Shown one piece after another: positions 10,015-19,621 of a stretch of 64,000 nt of DNA. The stretch is from assembly GCF_005889735.1 (NCBI RefSeq), contig NZ_VCKY01000014.1, positions 20,441 to 84,440 of the forward strand, given 5' to 3'. Source of the DNA: Nonomuraea turkmeniaca (GTDB taxonomy: Bacteria > Actinomycetota > Actinomycetes > Streptosporangiales > Streptosporangiaceae). The stretch's first letter is position 1. Every line of letters begins with the position of its first letter. The position numbers and the translations under genes were made by a program. The notes below the pieces were generated by a model. It had not been told where the DNA came from and did no database searches. It saw nothing but the letters and a program-made list of their open reading frames with translations.

Positions 10015-11031
10015 ATGGCTCGTAGGTCTACCGTCCAGCACGATCCTCGGATCGCTGACGGGCCTGGGCTTTCCGCAACCCTGGACACGGCTGACTTCGA
10101 CGCGCCGCCACCACGCAGGCCGCGCCGTGGCGGCTGGTCCGGTAGCGGTGGGCGGTGGCTGGTGTGGACGGGCCGCATCATTCTCTGGGCGCTTATCGTG
10201 GTTATCGTGGTGAATGGGATCCGTGCCCCATTTGAGCGGTTTACCCAGCAAGAAGCGGTAACGCCCAATGGTGTCGCGGTGGCGAACAATGGATTCCCGG
10301 TGGACCGGGGCATGGCTTTCGCTGCTCAGTTCGCCGGGGTCTATCTCAATTTCAGCCCCGAGGACGATGCCAGCAGGTCACGCAAGCTGGCGGCGTTCCT
10401 GCCCGACGCCTCGGACCCGCGCATGGGCTGGGACGGCGTGGGCAAGCTGGCGGCCGTCGCCATCCAGCCGTACGACATCGAGACGACCGACGCCCACAAC
10501 GCGGTGGTCAGCGTGGCCTTCCAGTCCGGTCCGCGGAGGCTGATGTTGTCGGTGCCGATCTACTACTCCGGCGAGGACGAGGCCAAGAGGTTCGTCGTCT
10601 CCGGCCGCCCGGCCATCCTGCCCGCGCCCGCCCCGGCCGAGCTGCCCCAGGTGGCGCCGCCGGAGACCGACGACGCGGCCGCCGCCGAGCTCAAACCGCA
10701 ATTGGAGGGCTTCTTCAAGGACTACGCGTCCGGCGACGCCGCCGGGCTGCAGCGCTACGTGGCCGCCGGCAAGACCCTGCCGAGCTTCGGCGGCGCCTTC
10801 ACCTTCGCAGAGCTCAAGAAAGTCGTGGTGCCTGTGGGGGGTGCCACTCGAGAGATCCAGGCGGTCGTCGTGTGGGTCGTGCCGAACGGCGAGGCCCAGG
10901 CCACTCCCAACGCCACCGACCCGGCCGCGGTCGGCGCGCGTTTGGAGCAGGCCTACCGGCTTACCGTCGAGAAGCAGGGCGACAAGTGGTTCGTCGCCGA
11001 CATCCGTGGCGCCGGCCGGGTCGTTGACTAA
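10015..11031 (+). CDS. TcpC/VirB8-like conjugal-transfer-type membrane protein
   Basis: 338 aa from ATG 10015 (GGAGG four bases upstream; GTG 10012 is the alternative). A short cytoplasmic basic/proline segment, one membrane span (ILWALIVVIVVNGI, residues ~55-70) and two extracytoplasmic NTF2-like repeats form the protein. The first repeat spans ~90-200; the second begins at LKPQLEGFFKDYASGDAAG and ends VEKQGDKWFVADI. This is the TcpC layout of Gram-positive conjugation systems, where it scaffolds the channel. First gene of a colinear secretion-type cluster. Confidence 0.8.
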   Translation: MARRSTVQHDPRIADGPGLSATLDTADFDAPPPRRPRRGGWSGSGGRWLVWTGRIILWALIVVIVVNGIRAPFERFTQQEAVTPNGVAVANNGFPVDRGMAFAAQFAGVYLNFSPEDDASRSRKLAAFLPDASDPRMGWDGVGKLAAVAIQPYDIETTDAHNAVVSVAFQSGPRRLMLSVPIYYSGEDEAKRFVVSGRPAILPAPAPAELPQVAPPETDDAAAAELKPQLEGFFKDYASGDAAGLQRYVAAGKTLPSFGGAFTFAELKKVVVPVGGATREIQAVVVWVVPNGEAQATPNATDPAAVGARLEQAYRLTVEKQGDKWFVADIRGAGRVVD

Positions 11032-11076
11032 AGGCCCGGCCGCGCTGCCGATCGGTACCCCCCGGGAGGACGAGAA

Positions 11077-11358
11077 GTGACCTTGAAGACCGTAATGCTC
11101 ACCTTGATCGAAATGTCGCCGACGCCCACGTCGACCGGCATCGACACCGGAGGGCTCGCCGACTTCCTGCGCGCGTTCTTCGCCCCGCTGTTCCTCGTCG
11201 TCGTCTCCGTGGTGGCGCTCTTCTTCCTCTTCACCCGCGAGATCACGCGATTCGTGCAATTCCTGATCCTGGCCGTGGCCATCGGGGTGATCTTCTACGT
11301 TCCCAACATCATCGAGGTGACGGCGAAGGCAATCGCGGGCGCACTGGGCATCAGATAA
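11077..11358 (+). CDS. Small two-span membrane protein of the secretion cluster
   Basis: 93 aa from GTG 11077 with GGGAGGA upstream. Two hydrophobic segments: LFLVVVSVVALFFLFT and FLILAVAIGVIFYVPNII, followed by a short tail ending ALGIR. Size and position between the TcpC-like and TcpE-like genes recall TcpD or a VirB2/VirB3-type subunit, but there is no diagnostic motif. Spacing to both neighbours is short, consistent with one operon. Confidence 0.75.
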   Translation: MTLKTVMLTLIEMSPTPTSTGIDTGGLADFLRAFFAPLFLVVVSVVALFFLFTREITRFVQFLILAVAIGVIFYVPNIIEVTAKAIAGALGIR

Positions 11359-11416
11359 AGGGTTGGGATCGTCCAGCGGCGGTCATACACGAGCGGGTGG
11401 AGAGGAGGAGGACCGG

Positions 11417-14400
11417 GTGGACCTGCCCACGTATACGAACATCTGGCGGATCGAGAAGCGGCTCTACAAGCTGTACGACCTACGCCTGCCGATGCCGCTG
11501 CCGATCGTCTGGATCGGCGTCTTCGTCGGGGTGTTCATTCCGTGGTCCCTCCTGCTGATCCTGGTGGGCGTGCCGGTGGCGATGCCGTGGCACGTGCTGT
11601 TCCTGGTGCCGCCGGGGATCGTGACGTGGCTGTCGACCCGCCCCGTCATCGAGGGCAAGCGGCTCACCGAGCTGCTGGAGTCCCACCTGCGCTACCTGGG
11701 CGAGCCGAAGGCCTGGTACCGCCTCACGCCCATGGCCGAATCCGAGACGATCACCTTCTCCGCGCGCGTGTGGCGTACCGCCCCCGCGCGGGCCAAGTCC
11801 AAGCGGCCGAGCAAGAGCCGTCATCCGCAACGCAGGCGTCAGGACCAGCGGATCGCCGGGCCGCGCCAGGTGCGCCCCGCCGTCGCCGCCGCGGCCGCGG
11901 CGGCCGGCCACGCTCCGGTCGCCGAACCGGCTGCCACGCGCACCGGCTGGGGCGCCCGACGCGGCGCCGCCGCACCCGCTCTCAAGGCTCAGGCCCCCGC
12001 CCCGGCACGGCACGATGAGGGGCTCTCCGGGGGGCGCGGACACCATGAGGACCTGCCGCTGGTCGTCGTGCCCGGGGAGGAAGCGCCCGGTATGACGTCG
12101 CCGCCGGTCGAGCGCGAGCCCGCGGACCGGAGAGAGAGTTCCAGGACGGCGGACCGGAGAGAGATTTCCAGGACGGACGACGCCAGGACGGGCGGCGCCT
12201 CGACGCGCGGTGGGACGGACGGCGCCTCGACGGATGGCGGTCGGAGGGCCGGCGGCAAGCGGGCTGGTGGCCGGCGACTGTCCGCCCGGGAGGCCGCAAG
12301 CCAACAGGCCGCGCTCCGCGAGGCCGCGCGCCGTGAGGCGGCCACTCGCGAAGCGGCGCTTCACGGCGCCTCGGGCCAAGAGGCCCCCGGCCGTGAGAAC
12401 GCCGGCCGGGCGACTGGAGCTCCCGAGACCGGGGGGCATGTGGGCACGGGTCCGGAGGCGGCGGGCCGTCCGGGCATGGGTCCCCAGAGCGTGGCACATG
12501 CAGGCACGGCCCATGCGGACGCGGATCCCGAGACGGCAGGCCGCGCGGCCACAGGTCAGGAGTCCGCGGCTCGTGCGGCCACAGGTCAGGAGTCCGCGGC
12601 TCGTGCGGCCGCAGGTCAGGAGTCCGCGGCTCCTGCGGCCACAGGCCAGGAGCCAGCGGCCCGTGAGACCGGTGGCCGGGAGAGCGGGGCTCCGGAGGGT
12701 GGCGAGCGCACTGGCGATCACGCGGCGCCTGGCGAGGAGGAGGCCGCGCCTGGGGCGGTCGTGCCGATCAAGGCGGCGCAGAGCCGCAAGTCTGCCGCGG
12801 GCAAGCCGATCGACACCGAGGCTCTGCGGCGGCTGAGGAAGCTCGCGGCCAGCGCGGACGCGCCGGGCGATACGGCGACCGGTCGTAGGGAGACGGCGGG
12901 CCGGGTCGAGGGCGAGCGGCGCGAGGACGAGGTCGCGCGAGACCAGCACAGGAAGGGGCAGCCGCCCAGGCTGGGACCCGCGCTGGTGCTGTCGGGCACT
13001 CAACGGGTCTGGCCGCCGCTCGACCCGGACGCCAAGCCTTTGCCTCGGCCGGGCGTCTCCCGCCCCGACCATCAAGACTCCGACCACGTCGCCGGCGAGG
13101 AAGTCAGGGCCGCAGATGCGCCCAGCGGGTCGGCCGCGGTGGTCGACACGCCGTCCGAGGGTGCCGGTACGCACGGGCCGGACGCGATCGCCGATGCACC
13201 GGACGGCGCGACGACCGCGGAGGACGTGACGGCTCAGGAGTCCCACGACATCAGTGCCGTCGGAGAGCGGCCGACCGCGACGCAGGGCCCGGGCACGGGT
13301 GGTCGGGGTTCGTCGGAGACGACGCGGAGCCCGGGCACGGGTGGTCAGGGTTCGTCGGACACGACGCAGAGCCCGGACGCCGGCGGTCGGGGTTCGTCGG
13401 ACGTGGAGCAGAGCCGGGGCGCGGCCGGTCGCCGTCGGACGGCTCCGGCGGAGGCGGGTGACCGGCCCAGGCTGACGCCGGTCCCGCCGGACCGCATCAT
13501 GACGGGCGAGGACACGACAAGCGACCGCGTGGCGTCGGCGCGCGGTGCGGCGGGCGGTCGCGAGTCGGTGGAGGCCGGTGAGCGGCCGAGGCCGGAGCCG
13601 GATTCCACCGGTCGGCCCGCACCGCCCACACACGACCGACCTGCGGCGGTGCGGCACGACCGGCCCGCAGCGCCCACACACGACCGGCCTGCAGCGGTGC
13701 GGCACGACCGGCCCGCAGCGCCCACACACGACCGACCCGCAGCACCCACGCACGACCGACCAGCAGCGCCCACGCACGATCGGCCGCCGGCGGCGGACCC
13801 GGTCGGTGACCGGGGCGGGACGGTTGGTGGGCTGGTGGGGCCGGTGCCGGTGCCCAGGCCTGGTGAGGCGCGGGTGCGCAGGGTCGAGTCCGTGATCGGG
13901 CGGGACTCCGGCGGCTGGCGGCGGATCGCTCAGGTGGTCGTCGGTGGCACCAACGTACGGTCCGACGGGTCCGAGATCGACGAGGCCAGGGCCAGGGCCG
14001 TGTTCAGCGGCAGCCGCAGGATCGTGGTCCTGGGCTGCACCGGCGGCGCCGGGCAGAGCACCACGGCTCTCATGCTCGGCCACACCTTCGCCACCTACCG
14101 CGACGACAGGGTCGTGGCCGTCGACGCCAACACCGGCGGCACCACCCTGACCAGCAAGATCCAACCAGAAACCCCGGAAACTCTCACTTCGCTGCTGTCC
14201 GGGCTCGACCGGGTCAGCGGCTATCTCACCATGCGCGGATACACCACACGGACGGCCTCCGGGCTGGAGGTGATCAGCGCGGACACCGACGCGGGCGCCG
14301 AGCAGCGTCTGGCGGACCGGTCCTTCTTCTCCGACCACCGGCTGGGCGAGTCCATGCGCCTGCTGGACCGTCACTACAAGCTGGCCGTGATCGATCCGGC

Positions 14401-14827
14401 CGCCGCGCTGGCGGCCCGGCTCCTGCCGTACGCGGACCAGCTCGTCCTGGTGGTTCCGGCGAGCGAGGAGGCGTCGGAGGCGGTGGCGATGACGTACGAG
14501 TGGCTCGACGGGCACGGCTGCGCGGAGCTGCGCAGACGGGCGGTGATGGTGGTCAACGGCGTGAGCAGGCGTTCGATGACCGACGTCGAGCAGGCGGAGT
14601 CGGTGGCCAGGGGCAGATGCCGGGCCATCGTCAGGGTCCCCTGGGAAGACGATCTGGCGCCAGGTGGGGCCGAGATCGTCGATCCCGGGCAGTTGCGCGC
14701 GGCCGGGCGGCGGGCCTATCTCGCCCTCGCCGGTGTTGTGGTCGCGGGCTTCGCGGCACAGACCGTACGACCGAGCGAAGAGGAGTTGGCGAGTGACCCC
14801 CCGGGCACGAGAATCGGTGAGCGTTAA
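11417..14827 (+). CDS. TcpE-like membrane domain fused to a ParA/MinD-like domain
   Basis: 1136 aa from GTG 11417, preceded by an AGGAGG-type site. Residues 1-130 are TcpE-like: the TYTNIWRIEKRLYKLYDLRLP segment, two spans (~32-70) and an EGKRLTELLESHLRYLGEPK amphipathic end. Residues ~150-820 are low-complexity Ala/Gly/Arg/Glu with DNA repeats. Residues ~870-1130 are a ParA/MinD/EspI-like fold: IVVLGCTGGAGQSTTALML, VVAVDANTGG, KLAVIDPAAALAARLL and LVVPASEEASEA. The P-loop lysine of GxGK[S/T] is Gln here (GAGQST) and the first signature Lys is Thr, so nucleotide hydrolysis is doubtful. Probably a membrane-tethered organiser of the channel. Confidence 0.8.
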   Translation: MDLPTYTNIWRIEKRLYKLYDLRLPMPLPIVWIGVFVGVFIPWSLLLILVGVPVAMPWHVLFLVPPGIVTWLSTRPVIEGKRLTELLESHLRYLGEPKAWYRLTPMAESETITFSARVWRTAPARAKSKRPSKSRHPQRRRQDQRIAGPRQVRPAVAAAAAAAGHAPVAEPAATRTGWGARRGAAAPALKAQAPAPARHDEGLSGGRGHHEDLPLVVVPGEEAPGMTSPPVEREPADRRESSRTADRREISRTDDARTGGASTRGGTDGASTDGGRRAGGKRAGGRRLSAREAASQQAALREAARREAATREAALHGASGQEAPGRENAGRATGAPETGGHVGTGPEAAGRPGMGPQSVAHAGTAHADADPETAGRAATGQESAARAATGQESAARAAAGQESAAPAATGQEPAARETGGRESGAPEGGERTGDHAAPGEEEAAPGAVVPIKAAQSRKSAAGKPIDTEALRRLRKLAASADAPGDTATGRRETAGRVEGERREDEVARDQHRKGQPPRLGPALVLSGTQRVWPPLDPDAKPLPRPGVSRPDHQDSDHVAGEEVRAADAPSGSAAVVDTPSEGAGTHGPDAIADAPDGATTAEDVTAQESHDISAVGERPTATQGPGTGGRGSSETTRSPGTGGQGSSDTTQSPDAGGRGSSDVEQSRGAAGRRRTAPAEAGDRPRLTPVPPDRIMTGEDTTSDRVASARGAAGGRESVEAGERPRPEPDSTGRPAPPTHDRPAAVRHDRPAAPTHDRPAAVRHDRPAAPTHDRPAAPTHDRPAAPTHDRPPAADPVGDRGGTVGGLVGPVPVPRPGEARVRRVESVIGRDSGGWRRIAQVVVGGTNVRSDGSEIDEARARAVFSGSRRIVVLGCTGGAGQSTTALMLGHTFATYRDDRVVAVDANTGGTTLTSKIQPETPETLTSLLSGLDRVSGYLTMRGYTTRTASGLEVISADTDAGAEQRLADRSFFSDHRLGESMRLLDRHYKLAVIDPAAALAARLLPYADQLVLVVPASEEASEAVAMTYEWLDGHGCAELRRRAVMVVNGVSRRSMTDVEQAESVARGRCRAIVRVPWEDDLAPGGAEIVDPGQLRAAGRRAYLALAGVVVAGFAAQTVRPSEEELASDPPGTRIGER
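12541..12660 (+). repeat. 30-bp in-frame repeats in the TcpE-ParA linker
   Basis: The unit gccacaggtcaggagtccgc plus ggctcgtgcg recurs about four times with few changes and encodes ATGQESAARA. A second repeat block of THDRPAAVRHDRPAAP type lies at about 13620-13790 in the same gene. Both fall in the disordered linker between the membrane and ParA-like domains. Confidence 0.85.
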
Positions 14828-14874
14828 GTGAAAAGGCGAGCAGGCATGGCCCGTTCATGCGCCGAGGGGGCGGC

Positions 14875-17352
14875 ATGACCAGGGCGTCCCGAGCGCACCA
14901 GCGCCTCGCGGTCCGCTACTTCGACGACCGCATCCTGCTCACAGACACCTGTGCATGGGCGTACTTCCGCCTCCCGACGGTCAGCTACGAGTTCGTCACG
15001 CCCGAGGAGCGTGAGGCGCTGGCCACCAACATCACGATCGCGCTGGCCGCGATCAGGATGCCCGACGCAGAGGTCCACCTGAGGGTCGTGCACCGCACGT
15101 ACCCTGCCGCGGAGTGGGCCATGGCGCTCAATGCCACGTCCGATGAGGGGCCTGGCTGGCGCGACTACCTGGAGGAGATGTACCGGCACGTCTGGGCCAA
15201 GGACTTCTGGACGAAGGAGGTCTATCTCGGCGTGCGGTTGGGCCCGCGGGGCAAACAACTCGGCAGCGGTGTGCTGGCCCAGCTCTTCGGCTTCTACCAG
15301 AAGACCGAGAAGGCGCTCGGCATGGAGGACGGCCACGTACCCGACAGCGAGATAGGGCGGTGGACCGAACAGGCCGAACGCCTGGGCCGAGCGCTCGCAT
15401 CGAGCGCTCTGTACGCTCGGCACGCCACCTCCGTCGAGGTGGCGTGGTTGTTCCAGCACGCGGCCGCGGGCGCGCTCGGCGACCCGCCGCCGTCGGCCAG
15501 CCCGCGGCGGCGCTGGGGCAGGGGCGAGATCGAGTCGCTGGTCGAGGGCGAGATCCACAACGGCAGGTCGCTGCTGCGGATCGTGCAACCGCAGGGCGAC
15601 TCGTACGTGGCCTACCTGTCGTTCGCCCGCTTCCCCGATCTGATGCCGTTCCCTGACGGCGAGCCGTGGCTGCACTTCGCCGACCAGCTGCCGTTCCCGG
15701 TGGAGGTCTCGTCGCGGATGCGGCTGATCCCGCCGGTCAAGGCGTCGAAGGACGTGGCGCGCAAGCTGGCGCACGCCCGCGACATGGACCACCACATCCG
15801 CGAGGCCGGCGCGGAGGCGCCGCTGGCGCTGGCCGAGCAGATCGACGCGGCCCGCATGCTGGAGCACGGCATCACGAAGGAGCGGCTGCCCTTCGTGTAC
15901 GGCTGGCACCGCCTCATCGTGGCGGCCCCGACCGAGGAGATCTGTGTGCAGCGGGTCGAGGCGGTCGTCGAGCACTACCGCGACATGGGCATCGACGTGG
16001 TCAACTCGACCGGCGACCAGTTCTCGCTGTTCTGCGAGGGGCTGCCGGGCGAGAAGGTGCGCGTCAACGCCTACGCCCAGCGCCAGCCGCTGCGCACGAT
16101 CGCGGGCGGCATGGCCACGGCGACCGTGGATCTCGGCGACCGGCTGGACGAGGGCAGCGAGGGCTGGCTGGGCCCGTACATCGGCGAGACCGTCGGCCGC
16201 GCCCGCAGCATCGTGCATTTCGACCCGCTGGTGGCGGCCACCCGCAACCGGCCGACCGCCATCGCGATCACCGGCGAGCCGGGCGGCGGCAAGACCACGC
16301 TCGCCCTGCTGATGATCTATCAGATGGCGTTGCGCGGCGTGACGGTCGCGGTGATCGACCCGAAGGGCGACGCCGAGTCCCTGGTGAAGCTGCTGGAAAA
16401 GCGGGGCCGCAAGGCCAGGATCATCCCGCTCGGCTCGGCGGCGCCCGGCCTGCTCGACCCGTTCTCGTTCGGCGACGACATCGCGGCGAAGAAGACCATG
16501 GCCACGGAGACGCTGCGCCTGCTGCTGCCGCGGATGTCGGAGGAGCGCGAGTCGGCGATGATCCAGGCGGTGGCCGCGGTCTCCAACCAGCCCGACCCGT
16601 CGCTCGGCAAGGTCGTGGACCACCTGGAGCAGGCCGACGACCCGGCCTCGAAGAACCTTGGCGCGGTGTTGCGCTCGATGTCGGAGATGCACCTGGCCAG
16701 GCTCTGCTTCGACCCCTCCGGCGGCGACCAGATCGACACCGAGGGGTGGACGACCGTGTTCACGCTGGGCGGGCTGACGCTGCCCGACGTGGCGACGGGC
16801 AGGGAGGACTACTCCTACGAGCAGCGACTGTCGGTCGCCCTGCTCTACCTGGTGTCCCAGTTCGCCCGCCGGCTCATGAACGGCCTCGACCGGCGTGCCC
16901 CGAAGGCGATCTTCCTGGACGAGGCGTGGGCGATCACCTCCACGCCCGAGGGGGCCAAGCTGGTGCCCGAGGTCAGCAGGATGGGCCGCTCCCGCAACAC
17001 CGCGCTCGTGCTGGTCTCGCAGAACGCGGGAGACCTGCTGAACGAGCAGGTGACCAACTGCCTGTCGTCCGTCTTCGCGTTCCGGTCCACCGAACGGGTG
17101 GAGGTGGACCACGTCATGTCCCTGCTCGGGGTGGAGTCTTCGGAAGAGCACAAGGCCGCGCTGCGCTCGCTCGGAAACGGCGAATGCGTATTCCGTGATC
17201 TGGATGGCAGGGCGGGCCGGATCGGAGTAGACCTGATCTCCGAGGAACTTCACCGTTGGCTCGACACGAACCCGACGCACGACAAACCCGACGGCAGCGG
17301 GCATGATGATCTTCAAGGGGGCGTGGGCAGGGCGCAGGAGGTACGGTCATGA
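14875..17352 (+). CDS. VirB4/TraE-type conjugation ATPase
   Basis: 825 aa from ATG 14875 (MTRASRAHQR..., GAGGGGGCGGC upstream; ATG 14857 is the alternative). The N-terminal half is the VirB4 CagE/TrbE-like domain. Walker A is ITGEPGGGKTTL at residue ~465, with VIDPKGDAESLVKLL after it. Walker B is KAIFLDEAWAI at ~677, followed by GRSRNTALVLVSQNAGDL. VirB4 powers substrate transfer and channel assembly at the inner face of the membrane. Its last four bases overlap the next start. Confidence 0.9.
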   Translation: MTRASRAHQRLAVRYFDDRILLTDTCAWAYFRLPTVSYEFVTPEEREALATNITIALAAIRMPDAEVHLRVVHRTYPAAEWAMALNATSDEGPGWRDYLEEMYRHVWAKDFWTKEVYLGVRLGPRGKQLGSGVLAQLFGFYQKTEKALGMEDGHVPDSEIGRWTEQAERLGRALASSALYARHATSVEVAWLFQHAAAGALGDPPPSASPRRRWGRGEIESLVEGEIHNGRSLLRIVQPQGDSYVAYLSFARFPDLMPFPDGEPWLHFADQLPFPVEVSSRMRLIPPVKASKDVARKLAHARDMDHHIREAGAEAPLALAEQIDAARMLEHGITKERLPFVYGWHRLIVAAPTEEICVQRVEAVVEHYRDMGIDVVNSTGDQFSLFCEGLPGEKVRVNAYAQRQPLRTIAGGMATATVDLGDRLDEGSEGWLGPYIGETVGRARSIVHFDPLVAATRNRPTAIAITGEPGGGKTTLALLMIYQMALRGVTVAVIDPKGDAESLVKLLEKRGRKARIIPLGSAAPGLLDPFSFGDDIAAKKTMATETLRLLLPRMSEERESAMIQAVAAVSNQPDPSLGKVVDHLEQADDPASKNLGAVLRSMSEMHLARLCFDPSGGDQIDTEGWTTVFTLGGLTLPDVATGREDYSYEQRLSVALLYLVSQFARRLMNGLDRRAPKAIFLDEAWAITSTPEGAKLVPEVSRMGRSRNTALVLVSQNAGDLLNEQVTNCLSSVFAFRSTERVEVDHVMSLLGVESSEEHKAALRSLGNGECVFRDLDGRAGRIGVDLISEELHRWLDTNPTHDKPDGSGHDDLQGGVGRAQEVRS

Positions 17353-19619
17353 AGATCCGGCTATCCCGACGAGTCGCGTTGGTTCTTGCGCTGATCACCG
17401 GCATCCTCGTGGTGCCGCTGGTCATCGGAGGCGTTTCGGTTCCGGCCGCCGCGGCGCCGTGTGACCTCTCGGGTCCGCTCACCCCCGAGGTGGTGGGCGG
17501 CGGCACCGACGGCCTGATCCAGGCGCCGATCCCGCCGACCGGGGCCCCGACCACCAACTACGCGCAGTTCGGCATGAGCGGCCAGTTCTGGCACACGCAC
17601 GAGCTGGGCTGCTCCGAATACGTCGCCGTGCTCGGCAACATGTGGGCCAACGGCATCTTCACCGCGGCCAAGGCCATCGACCGGCTGACGATCACGACGT
17701 ACCAGGCGGCGGCGACCGAAGGACCGCTCCAGGCCATCAAGGACGTCGTCGACGACATCGTCACGAGGCTCGCCGACGCCATGTACTGGGACTTCCTCCA
17801 GCCGGTCGTGATCCTCGGCGCGATCTGGCTGGCCTGGTACGGCCTGATCCGCAAGCGTGCCACCACCACCGCCGAAGGCGTGATCTGGATGGTGCTGGCG
17901 GTCACCGTGGCGGTCTGGTTCTTCAGCCGTCCCGGCGACTTCACCGGCATGGGCAAGATCGTCACCGACAAGACCGGCGAGGTCGTCAACTCGGCCTTCT
18001 CCGGCCTGCCCGGCGCGGGCGGCGCCTCCTGCCTGCCTCCGCCCGGCGCCACCACTCCGGAGGTCAGGGCGGGCGGGTACGGCCAGACCGGCACGCCGGG
18101 CATCGACCAGAACGCCGACGCGCTGTGGTCGACGCTCGTCTGCAAGCCGTGGCTGGTGGGCCTGTTCGGCACCGCCGACCCGCAGCAGCCCATCGTGCGT
18201 GACTGGGGCCGCAAGGTGCTGGAGATGCAGTCGATCCCGCCTGCCGTGGCCGGCCAGCCGGCCCCCGACGTGGGGGCCCGCCAGCAGGAGTACTCCGCGC
18301 TGGCCGACAAGCTCAGGAACGACCCCCGCTACACGGTCTTCTCCGGCCGCGACTGGTCCAACAGGCTCGGCGTGGCGGTCGGCGCGTTCATCGCCGCCAT
18401 CGTGGCCGGGCTGCTCATCTTCCTGGTGGCGGTCTCGCTGCTGGTGCTGAAGGTCGGCTTCCTGCTGCTGCTGATCCTGGGACCGATATTCCTGCTGATC
18501 GGCGTGCATCCGGGCAGCGGCCGCATCGTCGCCATGCGCTGGGTGGAGATGCTCATCGGCACACTGCTCAGACAGGCCGTGCTGACGATCGTGCTCAGTG
18601 TGCTCGTGTACGGGTACGCCCTGATCATCTCCACGGCCATGCCATGGGGCATGCAGGTGTTGTTCATGGCCCTGCTGACGATCGCGGTGTTCTTCTACCG
18701 GCGCCCGTTCCAGCACCTGTTCGCCTCGATCAACGGCCACACGGTCGCCACCCGCATGCTCGGCGAAGCCGCGAGCTCGCCCGTGCTGGAGCGGTCGGCG
18801 GGCGTGCTGCCGCCGGTCGCGTCGGCCAGGATCGGCCGCTGGGGGCTGCGTAAGGCCGAGCCCCTCATCAGGGCGGCGACCGCGGCCAACCCGGGCGGGG
18901 CGGCGGCCACGACGGCCGCGGCGGCAGGACAGGCCCGGATGCGCGCCGAGGAAGGCGAAGGCGCCACCTCCGGCACCAGGATCCCGGCCACGGCGGCCCC
19001 GCTCGACACCGACCACCAGGGCGGCAAGGCGGGCGGCCGGGCGGCGACGGAGCCGCGCAGGGGCACTGCGCCGCCGCTCAACCTGGGAGGTGCGGCCCGT
19101 ACCCGCGGTCCCGCCGCCGGTGGGCCCCGCCTGGGCGGCACGGGCGGCCCACGGGTGGGCGGCACCTCGTCGAACGGCAGCTCGGCGAACGGCGTCTCCT
19201 CGAACGGTGGCGCGTCGGGCGGCGGCTCGTCGTCGGGCGGCGGCTGGTTCGGCGGCCGGTCGGGCGGCGGCTGGGCGTCACGAGGCGGCTCGACCGGCGG
19301 CTCGCGTACCGGCTCCACGCGTGGGTCGAGGTTCAGCGGCTCGGGTGGCTCGCGTTCGGGCGGCACGCCCTCCCGGGGCTCGGGCGGCGGCGGCCTGTTC
19401 GGCGGTGGCTCGAGCGGCGGCGGATCCCGTTCCGGCGGGGCCAGGCCGAGCGGCGGCGCCCCCAGGTCGGGCGGACCCCGCATCTTCGGCGGCTCCGACG
19501 AGCCGGCCCCGCGCGCGTCCGAGGCGCCGCCGCTGTGGCTGCGCAGCAGCCGTAACGGCGGCTCCAGCGACCCGTCCGTGCCCTTCTGGCTCAAACCGAA
19601 CAACCCGGACAAGGACTGA
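17349..19619 (+). CDS. VirB6/TrbL-like polytopic membrane protein
   Basis: 756 aa, start overlapping virB4 by ATGA. An N-terminal signal-like segment ends at VPAAAAP. An extracytoplasmic region follows, then about six spans including LQPVVILGAIWLAWYGLI (~145), VIWMVLAVTVAVWFF (~177) and a dense hydrophobic block at residues ~335-455 (FIAAIVAGLLIFLVAVSLLV onward). The last ~200 residues are Gly/Ser/Arg-rich repeats (GGSRSGG type), probably disordered and cytoplasmic. Topology and position match the VirB6/TcpH channel subunit. Confidence 0.8.
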   Translation: MKIRLSRRVALVLALITGILVVPLVIGGVSVPAAAAPCDLSGPLTPEVVGGGTDGLIQAPIPPTGAPTTNYAQFGMSGQFWHTHELGCSEYVAVLGNMWANGIFTAAKAIDRLTITTYQAAATEGPLQAIKDVVDDIVTRLADAMYWDFLQPVVILGAIWLAWYGLIRKRATTTAEGVIWMVLAVTVAVWFFSRPGDFTGMGKIVTDKTGEVVNSAFSGLPGAGGASCLPPPGATTPEVRAGGYGQTGTPGIDQNADALWSTLVCKPWLVGLFGTADPQQPIVRDWGRKVLEMQSIPPAVAGQPAPDVGARQQEYSALADKLRNDPRYTVFSGRDWSNRLGVAVGAFIAAIVAGLLIFLVAVSLLVLKVGFLLLLILGPIFLLIGVHPGSGRIVAMRWVEMLIGTLLRQAVLTIVLSVLVYGYALIISTAMPWGMQVLFMALLTIAVFFYRRPFQHLFASINGHTVATRMLGEAASSPVLERSAGVLPPVASARIGRWGLRKAEPLIRAATAANPGGAAATTAAAAGQARMRAEEGEGATSGTRIPATAAPLDTDHQGGKAGGRAATEPRRGTAPPLNLGGAARTRGPAAGGPRLGGTGGPRVGGTSSNGSSANGVSSNGGASGGGSSSGGGWFGGRSGGGWASRGGSTGGSRTGSTRGSRFSGSGGSRSGGTPSRGSGGGGLFGGGSSGGGSRSGGARPSGGAPRSGGPRIFGGSDEPAPRASEAPPLWLRSSRNGGSSDPSVPFWLKPNNPDKD

Positions 19620-19621
19620 AC

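Noticed and set aside
14824..17316. An 830-residue minus-strand open reading frame opposite virB4
   Set aside because: It is Arg/His/Gly/Ala-rich with no domain, and is the antisense shadow of a gene with clear VirB4 motifs. The same reasoning removes the long antisense readings opposite the TcpE-ParA gene, sdhA, narG and the ABC genes.
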